DNA of 64,000 bases from Ktedonobacteraceae bacterium (GTDB taxonomy: Bacteria > Chloroflexota > Ktedonobacteria > Ktedonobacterales > Ktedonobacteraceae). Below are positions 17,690-25,540 of this stretch, in pieces (the stretch's first letter is position 1; every line of letters begins with the position of its first letter). Both the position numbers and the translations under genes were made by a program. The notes under the pieces were generated by a model that was given only the letters and a program-made list of their open reading frames with translations, had not been told where the DNA came from and made no database searches. Location: positions 62,001 through 126,000 of the forward strand of contig DASRBN010000044.1 in assembly GCA_035653615.1 (NCBI GenBank), written 5' to 3'.

Positions 17690-17719
17690 TTGACACAGGT
17701 ATCAGTAAGAGGATACGAT
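17690..17719 (+). promoter_or_regulatory. Candidate promoter with internal inverted repeat
   Basis: TTGACA (17690-17695), an 18-base spacer and TACGAT (17714-17719). A GTATC-8 nt-GATAC inverted repeat spans the spacer and could be an operator. It is the only good promoter match before the alkyltransferase-like gene at 17800. The rest of 17516-17799 shows no gene; the upstream extension of that frame from 17539 looks non-coding. Confidence 0.4.
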
Positions 17720-17799
17720 TGCCCTGTAATGAATTGTTCTCGTACTCGTATCCTTTTTGCGTTACTGAGAAACTTTGTGTTTCATATGAGGAAAATATC

Positions 17800-18270
17800 A
17801 TGCCAGACGAACCATCATCTACTCAGAACGAGGTTGCTAATCTTAAAGCTCGTGTCTTCGCGCTCGTGCGCGCCTGCCCTCCTGGTCGCGTCACCACCTA
17901 TGGCTGGCTCGCCAAAGCCATAGGGTATCCTCGCGGAGCGCGTTTCGTGGGCTGGATTATGAACGAAGCAGCTGAAGGCGTACCGGCCCAGAGGGTTATC
18001 AATAGCAAGGGAGAGTTGACAGGCAGCTGGGCTTTTGGTCAGAAAGGGAGGATGCGCCAGTTGCTGGAAGCCGAAGGAATCGTTTTCACTGACGAACACG
18101 TCGATCTCAAACGCTATGGCTGGGACCCCTCGCGTGACCTCTCGCCTGAGGAATTGCAGCGCATCCTGAACGAAGCCGATGCTGGTTCGGTCGGCGTCAG
18201 CGATAAATTGCTGTATCTCATGCAGCATGATGCGGCCTCGCCATTTCGCATTATATCAGTTGAGGAATGA
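17800..18270 (+). CDS. Alkyltransferase-like (ATL/MGMT-type) DNA-binding protein
   Basis: 156 residues. The MGMT C-terminal fold is seen in VFALVRACPPGRVTTYGWLAKAIG (near residue 18), GARFVGWIMN and RVINSKGEL (near 66). The methyl-acceptor PCHR motif of true MGMT is replaced by PAQR, so no alkyl transfer is expected. ATL proteins bind O6-alkylguanine and hand it to nucleotide excision repair. The start is the ATG after ATGAGGAAAATATC. It follows the XPB-Bax1 pair on the other strand, giving a DNA-repair neighbourhood. The tail after about residue 105 is longer than in minimal ATLs. Confidence 0.88.
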   Translation: MPDEPSSTQNEVANLKARVFALVRACPPGRVTTYGWLAKAIGYPRGARFVGWIMNEAAEGVPAQRVINSKGELTGSWAFGQKGRMRQLLEAEGIVFTDEHVDLKRYGWDPSRDLSPEELQRILNEADAGSVGVSDKLLYLMQHDAASPFRIISVEE

Positions 18271-18298
18271 TCTGCCTCCTTACAGTCAGGATGGTCTT

Positions 18299-18697
18299 TT
18301 ATCTTGGCACCGCCAGCAGGATGATAAATATGGCCACGTGCAGGAGACCAAAGAGAATTATTGCCCAGGCAAACCAGGCGAATTCGCGTTGGAATGTCTG
18401 AACTTCATTCATATATGCCTTAGGCGAACGTTCGGCGGCCACAAAACCCATGGCGATGCGCAGGCGTAAGGGCGAACGTATGGTGGAACGGCCCAATTCC
18501 TGAAGCAACACATTATGGCAAGGCCCGCAGAGCATCCATTCCCGCCGTGGTTCCGGCGCTTCAAGCGGCTCTTTCATCCTGATTGGGTGAGACCAGATAA
18601 AACTCGTGCAAATAGAACAGCGTGCAGGTCTGTACCAGCGCCGTCCCCACCTCGTTTCTGGCCTTGTTGTGACAGTTGCATCATCTTCTGGCATCAT
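18299..18697 (-). CDS. Small membrane protein with CxxC zinc-ribbon-like pairs
   Basis: 132 residues, not recognised. CSIC (near 28) and CGPC (near 57) form a plausible four-cysteine zinc site. One transmembrane segment (FAWFAWAIILFGLLHVAIFIIL) ends the protein, giving a tail-anchored layout with the zinc domain in the cytoplasm. No convincing SD precedes the ATG pair at 18697. It converges with the alkyltransferase-like gene, with 28 bases between stops. Confidence 0.6.
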   Translation of the reverse strand: MMPEDDATVTTRPETRWGRRWYRPARCSICTSFIWSHPIRMKEPLEAPEPRREWMLCGPCHNVLLQELGRSTIRSPLRLRIAMGFVAAERSPKAYMNEVQTFQREFAWFAWAIILFGLLHVAIFIILLAVPR

Positions 18698-18964
18698 TTG
18701 TTGCTTTGTTCGCGATTCTTTGCCGTTGTTCCAGCACAGGCACCAGGCCCTGTCCCTACAGGGTTTTCATACAGAGGACGTATCTTGATTACTCTTACTA
18801 CTATTACGTTCGAGCGGCGTAATTATTGTACCATATACATGGTGATGTGTTTATGATGCCGGAGAAGTTTCGTAAGTGCCGCAATTTGCCATCTCCGATA
18901 GATGCCGGGCGGCATAGCATTTAACATGTAAACACCAGTAGAAAGATGGTCAAAAGCATTAACC

Positions 18965-19468
18965 ATGAGCATTCAAGATGATCAGTACCAGGCAGCAACG
19001 GGAAAGGTGCAGGTGGGTCATCGGGCCCCAAATTTCACCCTTCCATCATTGGACGGTAAACCGGTCAGCCTCGAAAGTTTTATCGGCCAGAAGAATATTG
19101 TGCTCTACTTTTACCCCAAAGATAACACCCCAGGCTGTATAGCCGAAGCATGCGCCTTTAGAGACAGCTATGAGGTCTTTCAAGAGGCTGGAGCGGAGGT
19201 GATTGGCATCAGTTCGGATTCCGAGGAGTCCCACCGGCATTTTGCATCCGGCTATCGCCTGCCGTTTATTCTGCTGAGCGATGTAGGTGGCAAGGTCAGA
19301 AAACTTTACGGCGTTCCCACGACATTTAGGCTGCTACCGGGACGTGTCACCTATATCATCGATAAGCGCGGCATCGTGCGCCACATTTTTTCCGCCGCAT
19401 TCGCGCCACAAAAACACGTCGATGAGGCGCTCAAGGTGCTGGAAATGTTACGAGAAGAGCAAGAGTAG
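18965..19468 (+). CDS. bcp: Thioredoxin-dependent peroxiredoxin, Bcp/PrxQ type
   Basis: 167 residues. It reduces hydrogen and organic peroxides with thioredoxin electrons in the cytoplasm. The active site reads [16 protein letters not shown] (near residue 50). The peroxidatic Cys of TPGC and the resolving Cys five residues on are both present; the usual Thr after the first Cys is Ile. Other Prx blocks are [15 protein letters not shown] near 21, [16 protein letters not shown] near 79 and [16 protein letters not shown] near 120. The SD is weak. A HAD fragment begins two bases after the stop. Confidence 0.95.
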   Translation: MSIQDDQYQAATGKVQVGHRAPNFTLPSLDGKPVSLESFIGQKNIVLYFYPKDNTPGCIAEACAFRDSYEVFQEAGAEVIGISSDSEESHRHFASGYRLPFILLSDVGGKVRKLYGVPTTFRLLPGRVTYIIDKRGIVRHIFSAAFAPQKHVDEALKVLEMLREEQE

Positions 19469-19469
19469 A

Positions 19470-19736
19470 GTGAGCAGCGCCGCTACCGGCATCAAGCCCT
19501 ACTTCGTTGGCAAACCGAATCCACTGATGATGCGCACGGCGCTGCGCACGCTTAATGCCCATTCCGAAGATTCGGTGATGATCGGCGACCGCATGGATAC
19601 GGATATCATTGCTGGTTTTGAAAGTGGCTTGCGCACCATCCTGGTGCTGACAGGCGTCACTTCAGGCGAGCAAGTGGAGCGCTTTCCCTATCGCCCAACC
19701 TGGGTACGAGAATCAGTGGCAGAGATCGAGGTGTGA
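19470..19736 (+). pseudogene. C-terminal fragment of a NagD/HAD-IIA phosphatase
   Basis: The frame from GTG 19470 encodes about 88 residues matching the last third of NagD-type HAD phosphatases: [12 protein letters not shown], the motif IV block [19 protein letters not shown], and [10 protein letters not shown]. The N-terminal catalytic DxD motif and cap are absent, and the fragment begins directly after the bcp stop. It cannot be catalytic alone. It is best read as the relic of a deletion that joined bcp to the 3' end of another gene. Confidence 0.8.
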
Positions 19737-20068
19737 AGCATATGTCACTGCGTACAGAAGAGAGGATTGTTGAAGCTGTAGCCTTCTAGTGATTCTTCTG
19801 CAAATCCCCAGGCGATTTTCAGCGGTGGGGGTGCGACGCAGGCGTATGTCGTTTCCCCAGAAGTTGAGCGGCTCAGTTGCATGAAAGAGCGAGAGATGCT
19901 TCGCTGCGCTCAGCATGACACGTCCAGCTCGGGTTTTTTATGACAGGCTCTTAGACCCGTCACATCAGCAACTGCGAAATCCGCCTTCGCAACCACTGAT
20001 AGGCCTGCTCAATTATGGGTCTGAGATCGGGCATAAAGAACCTCCTTTCGACCTGGAGAGAATCCCGG
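19737..20068. repeat. Gap with short repeat
   Basis: No gene is supported. A single half-element AGATGCTTCGCTGCGCTCAGCATGACA lies at about 19894-19920. Open frames across 19915-20358 are antisense shadows of the next gene and the repeat. Confidence 0.6.
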
Positions 20069-20698
20069 TCACCTTAGAGGTTTCCCACACTTTGGGCACC
20101 ACTGCGCATCTGGCAAAGCCGTCGTCGCGCACTCTGGACACACTTTGGGATGCTCGACTACCGGGGTGCGGCAATACTGGCAGAATTCGGCTCCAATCTG
20201 CAGCGGCTTCTGGCAGACGCGACAGGTTCCTTGTGTGGGGGGCAAGATACCAAGTTGCGCCTCCAGTGAAGCGATGTAACGTTGCTTCTCAAACTCCTTG
20301 CGCTGCTCCTCCCGCCGCCGACCCACAACAACACGAGCAAGGTAAATCGGCAGCATAATTTCGGGGAAGAAGAGGTAGAGGATGACATAAAACATCTTAA
20401 AATCCGCCAGCAGGCTTTCCTTCATAAGCCTGGACTGGGTCCAACCACGCAGGGTAACAGCTCCGCGCCAGTCATATATCATAACGAAGATGACCTGAAT
20501 GATGAAGATCAATATACCGATATTGATCAACGCATTCAACACTTCGTCCACGTGATTTGAGCCGGCACCACTGAAATTGCCCAATAGGGCGATGGGCACG
20601 ATCATCAGCAATAAGCTGACGGCATACGTAATAATTAGCGCCAATAGCGCCTTCTTGTTGTAGTAACGGAAATTTGCGAGCTTTTCCATAACCAACAT
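20069..20698 (-). CDS. Membrane protein with C-terminal double zinc ribbon
   Basis: 209 residues, function unknown. Two or three hydrophobic helices are near residues 18-40, 58-75 and 103-123. A basic, glutamate-rich helix (GRRREEQRKEFEKQ) follows, then two zinc ribbons, CRVC...CQYC (near 158-175) and CPEC...CPKC (near 188-204). Zinc-ribbon tails of this kind are common in Chloroflexi membrane proteins of unknown role. A weak AGAAAG precedes the first ATG; the ATG three codons in is an alternative. It lies 91 bases after the small acidic ORF on the same strand. Confidence 0.75.
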   Translation of the reverse strand: MLVMEKLANFRYYNKKALLALIITYAVSLLLMIVPIALLGNFSGAGSNHVDEVLNALINIGILIFIIQVIFVMIYDWRGAVTLRGWTQSRLMKESLLADFKMFYVILYLFFPEIMLPIYLARVVVGRRREEQRKEFEKQRYIASLEAQLGILPPTQGTCRVCQKPLQIGAEFCQYCRTPVVEHPKVCPECATTALPDAQWCPKCGKPLR

Positions 20699-20789
20699 CG
20701 CTTTCTGAGCGGTCGAACTATTATTTGTTTTTCAACTCTACATAGTATTGACGTTTCAGAACAGTTGCGATAAAACCCTTTGCCTCCTT

Positions 20790-20879
20790 TTATCGCTTAT
20801 TGAATGGGGCTATGCCTACGTCTTCACCCTCACCGCCAATTTCTTCATCGTCCGGTTCCTCATCATCTTGATAAGTCAT
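20790..20879 (-). CDS. Small acidic ORF, 29 residues
   Basis: ATG at 20879 down to TAA at 20790. The peptide begins MTYQDDEEPDDEEIGG and ends APFNKR; 12 of 29 residues are D or E. SD AGGAAG lies six bases before the ATG, and a TATAAT box lies at 20906-20901 (read on the minus strand), 21 bases upstream of the ATG. No family is recognised. The good translation signals set it apart from random short frames. It may share a transcript with the zinc-ribbon membrane protein. Confidence 0.45.
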   Translation of the reverse strand: MTYQDDEEPDDEEIGGEGEDVGIAPFNKR

Positions 20880-20900
20880 CTGCTACTTCCTGCATATGAT

Positions 20901-20906
20901 ATTATA
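20901..20906 (-). promoter_or_regulatory. Predicted -10 box before small acidic ORF
   Basis: TATAAT on the minus strand. No clear -35 hexamer is seen at 16-18 bases. It would give a leader of only about 14 bases, consistent with the SD position. Confidence 0.4.
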
Positions 20907-20967
20907 CGTCAAAACTTCATTTGAAGGTTGCCGAAGCGAGGTTTCAGCGTATGCTTACGATTTTTAA

Positions 20968-22473
20968 CTACAATCCCAACAGTCCCAATAGTGCCGTCCT
21001 GCATCCTTTACGTTCCACACCATTTTGAACTGCCAGCTCATTACGGCGAACAAGCTGCTTCCATTGGGCATTTGCTTCACCGGATGACGCGGGCATCAGC
21101 GTTACCTCTAAATGCCGTTTTGGGCGCAGCGTAATCACCGGCTGGAAACCAGGAGTGTAGCCGGAAACAGGCTGTGGCGTGAATTTTTGCAGAACGCTCG
21201 CCAGGATAATACGCGCCTCCATTTGTGCCAATGGCATGCCGATACAGGTGCGCGGACCACCTCCAAAAGGAAAGTATGCTCCCGGCGGAATCTGCTGTCC
21301 ATTTGCCGGGTCCCAGCGTTCGGGCTTGAATGTTTCCGCATCCTCCCAGATATCGGGCAGGCGATGAATAACCCACTGGCTGAGAATGAGCATCGTACCA
21401 ACGGGCAGTCGGACGCCATCCAGCTCAGTTTCCTTCGCAACGAAGCGCATCTGCATCCAGGCTGGAGGATAGAGGCGCATCGATTCGTTTAACACCCAAT
21501 CGAGATAGGGCAGGTGCGCCAGGTCTTCCAACGTTGGCTCGCGACCGCCTAGCACCGAGTGAAGCTCATCCTGCAATTTCAGGCGCGCTTCTGGATATTG
21601 CGCCAGCAGGTAAAACGTCCACACCAGGGCAATCGCCGTTGTCTCATGCCCGGCAGCTAAAAATGTCAGGATGTGATCGTGGATCTGCTTCTCAGTCAGT
21701 TTTGTACCCGGCTCCTCGCCGCTTTGTGCCGTCATCAGCATGGAAAGCACATCGTGATAATCGCGCTCGTCGTCGCGGCGCTGCGCTATCAGCGTATAGA
21801 TCAGCATATTCAACTGGCGTATGGCGGCCCTACGTTTGCCATAGCCGGTAACGGGGTTGTCAATGCGAATATTCAGCAGGTCTTCGGCCATGCTGGTTGA
21901 ACTACCGATGACGCCATCGAAGGCGTCGCCGAGTGGCTCAAGCTGCATTGACAGATCAATGCTGAAGAGGCATTTACTGACGATGCGCAGCGTTAATGCT
22001 TGCATGGCGCGCGACATATCGACCTTATCCCCTACCTGCCATGTCTTGAGCAACTCCTGTGTGTATTGCTGCATGATCGCGGCATAGCCCTCGACACGCT
22101 TCTTATGAAAGGCGGGCTGTACCGCGTGGCGCTGCTGGCGATGTTTTTCGCCGTTGATGGTCAGCAATCCCTCGTTACCGAAATTATCGTCGCCGCCCCT
22201 ATTTTCCTGGAACGAGCCGATATTCGAGAAATCGCGGGGATGTTCCACCAGCACGTAGCGCACGTGTTCCGGGCGAAATAGCAGCACGGCGGGATTCTTC
22301 ATGAAGTAGATCGTCGCCATATTGCCGTATATGCGCTGCAACTTTTGCAGGTAGCCGAGCGGATCTCGCCTCAATGAGAGCAGGTTGCCGATATAGGGCA
22401 ACCGGGGCGGGCCGGGTGGTAGTGCTGCCTTTGTCGTCTCCGTCGTTTCCAGTTCCTGAGCAGTGGTCGCCAT
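20968..22473 (-). CDS. Cytochrome P450 monooxygenase
   Basis: 501 residues. Heme-thiolate enzyme inserting one oxygen atom into an organic substrate. The I-helix oxygen-binding motif AGHETT is at 274-279, the K-helix ExxR (ESMR) at 330-333, the PERF-like PERW near 384, and the heme loop FGGGPRTCIG has the Cys ligand at 410. The sequence resembles CYP102/CYP110-like bacterial P450s, but without a reductase domain. No membrane anchor is seen. About 40 residues after the usual end (near 461) form an unrelated tail. SD GGAGG lies before the ATG. No ferredoxin gene is adjacent and the substrate is unknown. Confidence 0.95.
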   Translation of the reverse strand: MATTAQELETTETTKAALPPGPPRLPYIGNLLSLRRDPLGYLQKLQRIYGNMATIYFMKNPAVLLFRPEHVRYVLVEHPRDFSNIGSFQENRGGDDNFGNEGLLTINGEKHRQQRHAVQPAFHKKRVEGYAAIMQQYTQELLKTWQVGDKVDMSRAMQALTLRIVSKCLFSIDLSMQLEPLGDAFDGVIGSSTSMAEDLLNIRIDNPVTGYGKRRAAIRQLNMLIYTLIAQRRDDERDYHDVLSMLMTAQSGEEPGTKLTEKQIHDHILTFLAAGHETTAIALVWTFYLLAQYPEARLKLQDELHSVLGGREPTLEDLAHLPYLDWVLNESMRLYPPAWMQMRFVAKETELDGVRLPVGTMLILSQWVIHRLPDIWEDAETFKPERWDPANGQQIPPGAYFPFGGGPRTCIGMPLAQMEARIILASVLQKFTPQPVSGYTPGFQPVITLRPKRHLEVTLMPASSGEANAQWKQLVRRNELAVQNGVERKGCRTALLGLLGL

Positions 22474-22576
22474 TGTTCTGTTTCCTCCAGGTGCTAAATT
22501 ATCTCATTTTGTATCATACTGTGGAAGTAGAGGAGAATCAATGGTTAAAGAGGGTCTGGAAACGGGTAATATTTCA

Positions 22577-22675
22577 TGTCATTCTGAGCGCAGGAGCCGA
22601 AGCCCTGCGCGGAGCGAACGGGGAAGAATCTCGGTCTCCCCGGGCGCCGATTCTTCGCTCCGCTCAGAATGACAC
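22577..22675. repeat. TCATTCTGAGCG palindromic repeat, larger variant
   Basis: The inverted element begins TGTCATTCTGAGCGCAGG and ends CTCCGCTCAGAATGACA. A GC-rich insert (about 22600-22620) makes it longer than the other copies. A TTATGAACAC(A) fragment is duplicated just after it. The surrounding gap 22474-22784 holds no gene. Confidence 0.8.
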
Positions 22676-22784
22676 GGTTATGAACACAATGACACGGTTA
22701 TGAACACTCGGATTGCCGGTGTTGGTTGTGAAAATTCATTATGAACCGCATATGGTTGTCCGAATTCATTTCTTCAAGAAAGGA

Positions 22785-23789
22785 TCACGCGACGCCAGCT
22801 TTTGAGCGCAATTTGGGCAGCACATGCTGGCCGTATGCCTCAATCACGCCGCGCTGGTTCGGATCAGCTGAATGGAAGACCAGCTGATCGAAGCCCATGT
22901 CGATATACTTCTGCGCAAACTTGACATGGTCATCGGGATTGGCAGAAATGCATGTAGCCTTCTTGATGGTATCCGAGCCGACAACCTCGCCATTCTGAGC
23001 AGACATGGCCGGAGTATAAATCTTCTGGTCGAACAAAGCCGGAACATAGGTACCCGCCCAGTACTTCTTTTGATTCTGAATGGCGGCCTCTTCATTATCG
23101 GTAAATTCGACATTGATCTCAATGAGTTTCGGCATCTGCTGCGGATTCTTGCCCGCCTCCCTGGCGCCCTTCTCGAAATTCTTGAGGATATTGGCATAGA
23201 GATCGGGCTGCTTGCCGCCAACTGTAATCAAGCCGTCGCCGTGCTGACCGGCAAATGCGGCGCTGCCGGGCGCGAGCGTGGAGATATAGAGCGGAATCTT
23301 TGAAGCCGGAGGTGTATAGAGCTTTGCCTTGCGCGTCAGGTAAAACTCGCCGTCAAATGAGATCTCTTCACCAGTCCATAGGGCGCGGATAAGCTGTATG
23401 GCTTCCAGCAGCCGCTCCTGGCGTTCGTCGTAACCAGGCCACATGCCGGTCGCCGCGTATTCGTTGAGCGCCTCGCCGGTTCCGACGCACAGGAAGAAAC
23501 GACCGGGCGCCATGGCCGAGACGGTGGCAGCTGCCTGCGCGATAATAGACGGATGGTAGCGCAGGATAGGGCAGGTAACGCCGGGTCCCATGCTGATGCG
23601 GTTAGTGCGCGCGGCTACAGCGCCGAACCATGTCCAGGTAAACGGAGCCTGTCCTGCTTCACTCCACGGATGAAAATGATCGCTTGCCTCGATAAAATCG
23701 AATCCTGCCTGCTCGACGGCAATCGCCTGGTCGAGTAGTTCATTCGGTGGGAATTGTTCTGGTCCTGCTTTCCATCCAAATTGTACCAT
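22785..23789 (-). CDS. F420-dependent LLM-class oxidoreductase (FGD-like)
   Basis: About 334 residues of the luciferase-like TIM-barrel family that uses coenzyme F420. FGWKAGPEQFPPNELL opens it, FDFIEASDHFHPW (near 34) matches the substrate/F420 region, and GVTCPILRYHPSIIAQAAAT (near 75) and FFLCVGTGEALNE (near 102) are typical of the F420-dependent glucose-6-phosphate dehydrogenase group (TIGR03557-like). The ATG at 23789 follows GAAAGGA; the upstream extension to 24005 is repeat sequence. The true substrate is uncertain, as many relatives do not use G6P. Confidence 0.9.
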   Translation of the reverse strand: MVQFGWKAGPEQFPPNELLDQAIAVEQAGFDFIEASDHFHPWSEAGQAPFTWTWFGAVAARTNRISMGPGVTCPILRYHPSIIAQAAATVSAMAPGRFFLCVGTGEALNEYAATGMWPGYDERQERLLEAIQLIRALWTGEEISFDGEFYLTRKAKLYTPPASKIPLYISTLAPGSAAFAGQHGDGLITVGGKQPDLYANILKNFEKGAREAGKNPQQMPKLIEINVEFTDNEEAAIQNQKKYWAGTYVPALFDQKIYTPAMSAQNGEVVGSDTIKKATCISANPDDHVKFAQKYIDMGFDQLVFHSADPNQRGVIEAYGQHVLPKLRSKAGVA

Positions 23790-23975
23790 GATGTTGTTTG
23801 TTCCTTTCACGTTGTGAATGTAGATATATGCTTCGTCATCTTTATCGGAACGCACCTGTAATAGGATTCGTCTGAGGAGCAGGGATGGTTTCAAGAGGGG
23901 TTGTCGAAAAATCTGGTGAAGAGGCCGATGATGGATTTTAACAAATAAATTTGGCACTGGTTGGTTCCCCGCATA

Positions 23976-24040
23976 GTGCCGATTTATCGGCCCGCGTCGT
24001 TCCAATTGATCGTGCCCACCGCCGATTTATCGGCCCGCGT
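23976..24040. repeat. GATTTATCGGCCCGCG repeat pair
   Basis: Two direct copies of TGCCGATTTATCGGCCCGCGT-type sequence flank an ATTGATCGTGCCCACC spacer. The same arrangement occurs at about 54521-54571. The second copy runs into the 3' end of the glycosyltransferase gene and supplies its stop codon. Confidence 0.8.
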
Positions 24041-25241
24041 GATTCATAATCGCCCCGGCCACCTCTCGCGGCGCAATGTGGTCAAAAAGATTGCGTCCAT
24101 GGGTATCGTACCCCTCTTTGGCGAAACCAGGCCGAAAGGCATTCTGCTCTTTGCGGCCTCGTCCAATAATGGTGGTGCGTTTGCTGTAGCCGTAGTAATC
24201 GGGATTGGTGCCGCCGAAGAGCGTAATGATCTTCAGCGTGTTACGCGGGCGGAAAACTAGCTCGGAGCCGGGTTTCAGCATTTTAGTGGCCGCTGCCAGG
24301 TGCATGATGCCTGTATCACCACTGACAAGGATATCAGCCTGATCCAGAAATGCCGCCGTTTCAAGCAGCCCGGCTCTGGGAGTGGCAGGCAGCAAAAAGA
24401 CGCGCTTTTCAAAGCGAGGGGAAAGTGCTGAGTACAGGTTTTCCGAGGCCGCCGTATCGGTGTAGCTCGGTAAAATGCTTACGATCAGGTTGGGGCATTG
24501 CGCTAACGCTTCTGATAACGCCGCTGCCAGCAGATCCGTTGGGGGCCTTGTCACCGCGGATGCGCTGTCCGGCGCAACAAGTAGCAGGCAAGTCCCAGCC
24601 CCGTCTATCCTCGCCTGTTCTTTAAGCAGTGTAACGGCCTGCATGGCTTTACGTACCTGTCCGGGGTCAAGGTAGAGCAAAACCTCTTCCTCCTCGAGCC
24701 TGGCATCGGATACCTGCTTGCCAAAAGCGCGATTGACCATCTGCCTGGCCAATGTTCGTAAAGAAACGTCCGCCGGATGATGCCGTAGCAACAGGTTCTG
24801 CGCCAGCCTCAAAATATTGGGCAGCATGATATGCGAGTGCAGTCCGAGATAGAGGCCCGGCGCTACAATACTGGGGAAGACGCCTTTATAGTGCTGCTCG
24901 CGCAAAAAAAGAACCATCGAGGCTTTCTCGTTTTCCAGAAAAATTGTTTTAAGCCAGGATGATGGCTCAAGCGAGGGGAAAAAGGTGATACCGGTCGCGA
25001 AAATGTTTTTGATGCGCGGGTCGTAAGCAAATATTTCAGCCTGTAATGGGTTGCAGAGTATATCAATATTTCCGTAAGCCGCCGGATCATTTTGTATGAT
25101 TTGATCGACCACGCTCAACCCTATCGCAACGGCATCGCCAATACCTTTATCTATCGTAATCAGGTAGCGCGAACCCTCCAATGCGCGCGCCCGACCCTCA
25201 ATCTGAGGCGATAGCGCCTGGAAGGATTGTTTTTCAAGCAT
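24027..25241 (-). CDS. Glycosyltransferase family 9 (heptosyltransferase-like)
   Basis: 404 residues. GT9 enzymes transfer a sugar from a nucleotide donor to lipid-linked or cell-surface acceptors. The N-terminal Rossmann domain begins YLITIDKGIGDAVAIGLSV (near 26), replacing the usual G-x-GD loop. The C-terminal donor domain has LLVAPDSASA (near 217), DILVSGDTGIMHLAAA (near 310) and ITLFGGTNPDYYGY. Chloroflexi lack classical LPS, so the acceptor is unlikely to be lipid A core. The last four codons and stop (NHAGR*) lie in an intergenic repeat, so the original C-terminus may be lost. SD-like AGAACGAAG lies before the ATG. Confidence 0.82.
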   Translation of the reverse strand: MLEKQSFQALSPQIEGRARALEGSRYLITIDKGIGDAVAIGLSVVDQIIQNDPAAYGNIDILCNPLQAEIFAYDPRIKNIFATGITFFPSLEPSSWLKTIFLENEKASMVLFLREQHYKGVFPSIVAPGLYLGLHSHIMLPNILRLAQNLLLRHHPADVSLRTLARQMVNRAFGKQVSDARLEEEEVLLYLDPGQVRKAMQAVTLLKEQARIDGAGTCLLLVAPDSASAVTRPPTDLLAAALSEALAQCPNLIVSILPSYTDTAASENLYSALSPRFEKRVFLLPATPRAGLLETAAFLDQADILVSGDTGIMHLAAATKMLKPGSELVFRPRNTLKIITLFGGTNPDYYGYSKRTTIIGRGRKEQNAFRPGFAKEGYDTHGRNLFDHIAPREVAGAIMNHAGR

Positions 25242-25346
25242 ACTTCGTTCTGGGCATCCTAGACCATAGTTAATCTATGCAATAACAGACGTGCTTTCAT
25301 CACTATTACGTAAGGCGCCAGGACGGCGTTGCATGGAGAGAGATGG

Positions 25347-25500
25347 GCCGATTGATCGGCCCGCGAATATGAACACCTTATCAAAATAAACTACCAGGAT
25401 CGGCCCTGTCATTCTGAGCGCAGCGAAGAATCTGATTCGCCGGACGCCGGGATTCTTCGCTGCGCTCAGAATGACAGGGGTGGCTCTGCTCAGAATGACA
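25347..25500. repeat. Two repeat families side by side
   Basis: GGGCCGATTGATCGGCCCGCG (25347-25365) is followed by a TGTCATTCTGAGCGCAGCGA element and its inverse (25407-25500). They fill most of the gap between recQ and the glycosyltransferase; no gene is seen there. Confidence 0.8.
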
Positions 25501-25540
25501 GGGCCGATTTTGATTTTTACTATTCATTAAGGCGTGCTCA

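Noticed and set aside
17539..17799. N-terminal extension of the alkyltransferase-like protein
   Set aside because: No similarity to the family; a promoter match and an SD place the start at 17800.
18600..18840. Short + strand ORFs near 18.6 kb
   Set aside because: Antisense to the zinc-ribbon membrane protein, whose CxxC pairs and membrane helix are more convincing.
23790..24005. N-terminal extension of the LLM oxidoreductase
   Set aside because: The stretch includes intergenic repeat sequence and the family starts at the ATG with an SD at 23789.
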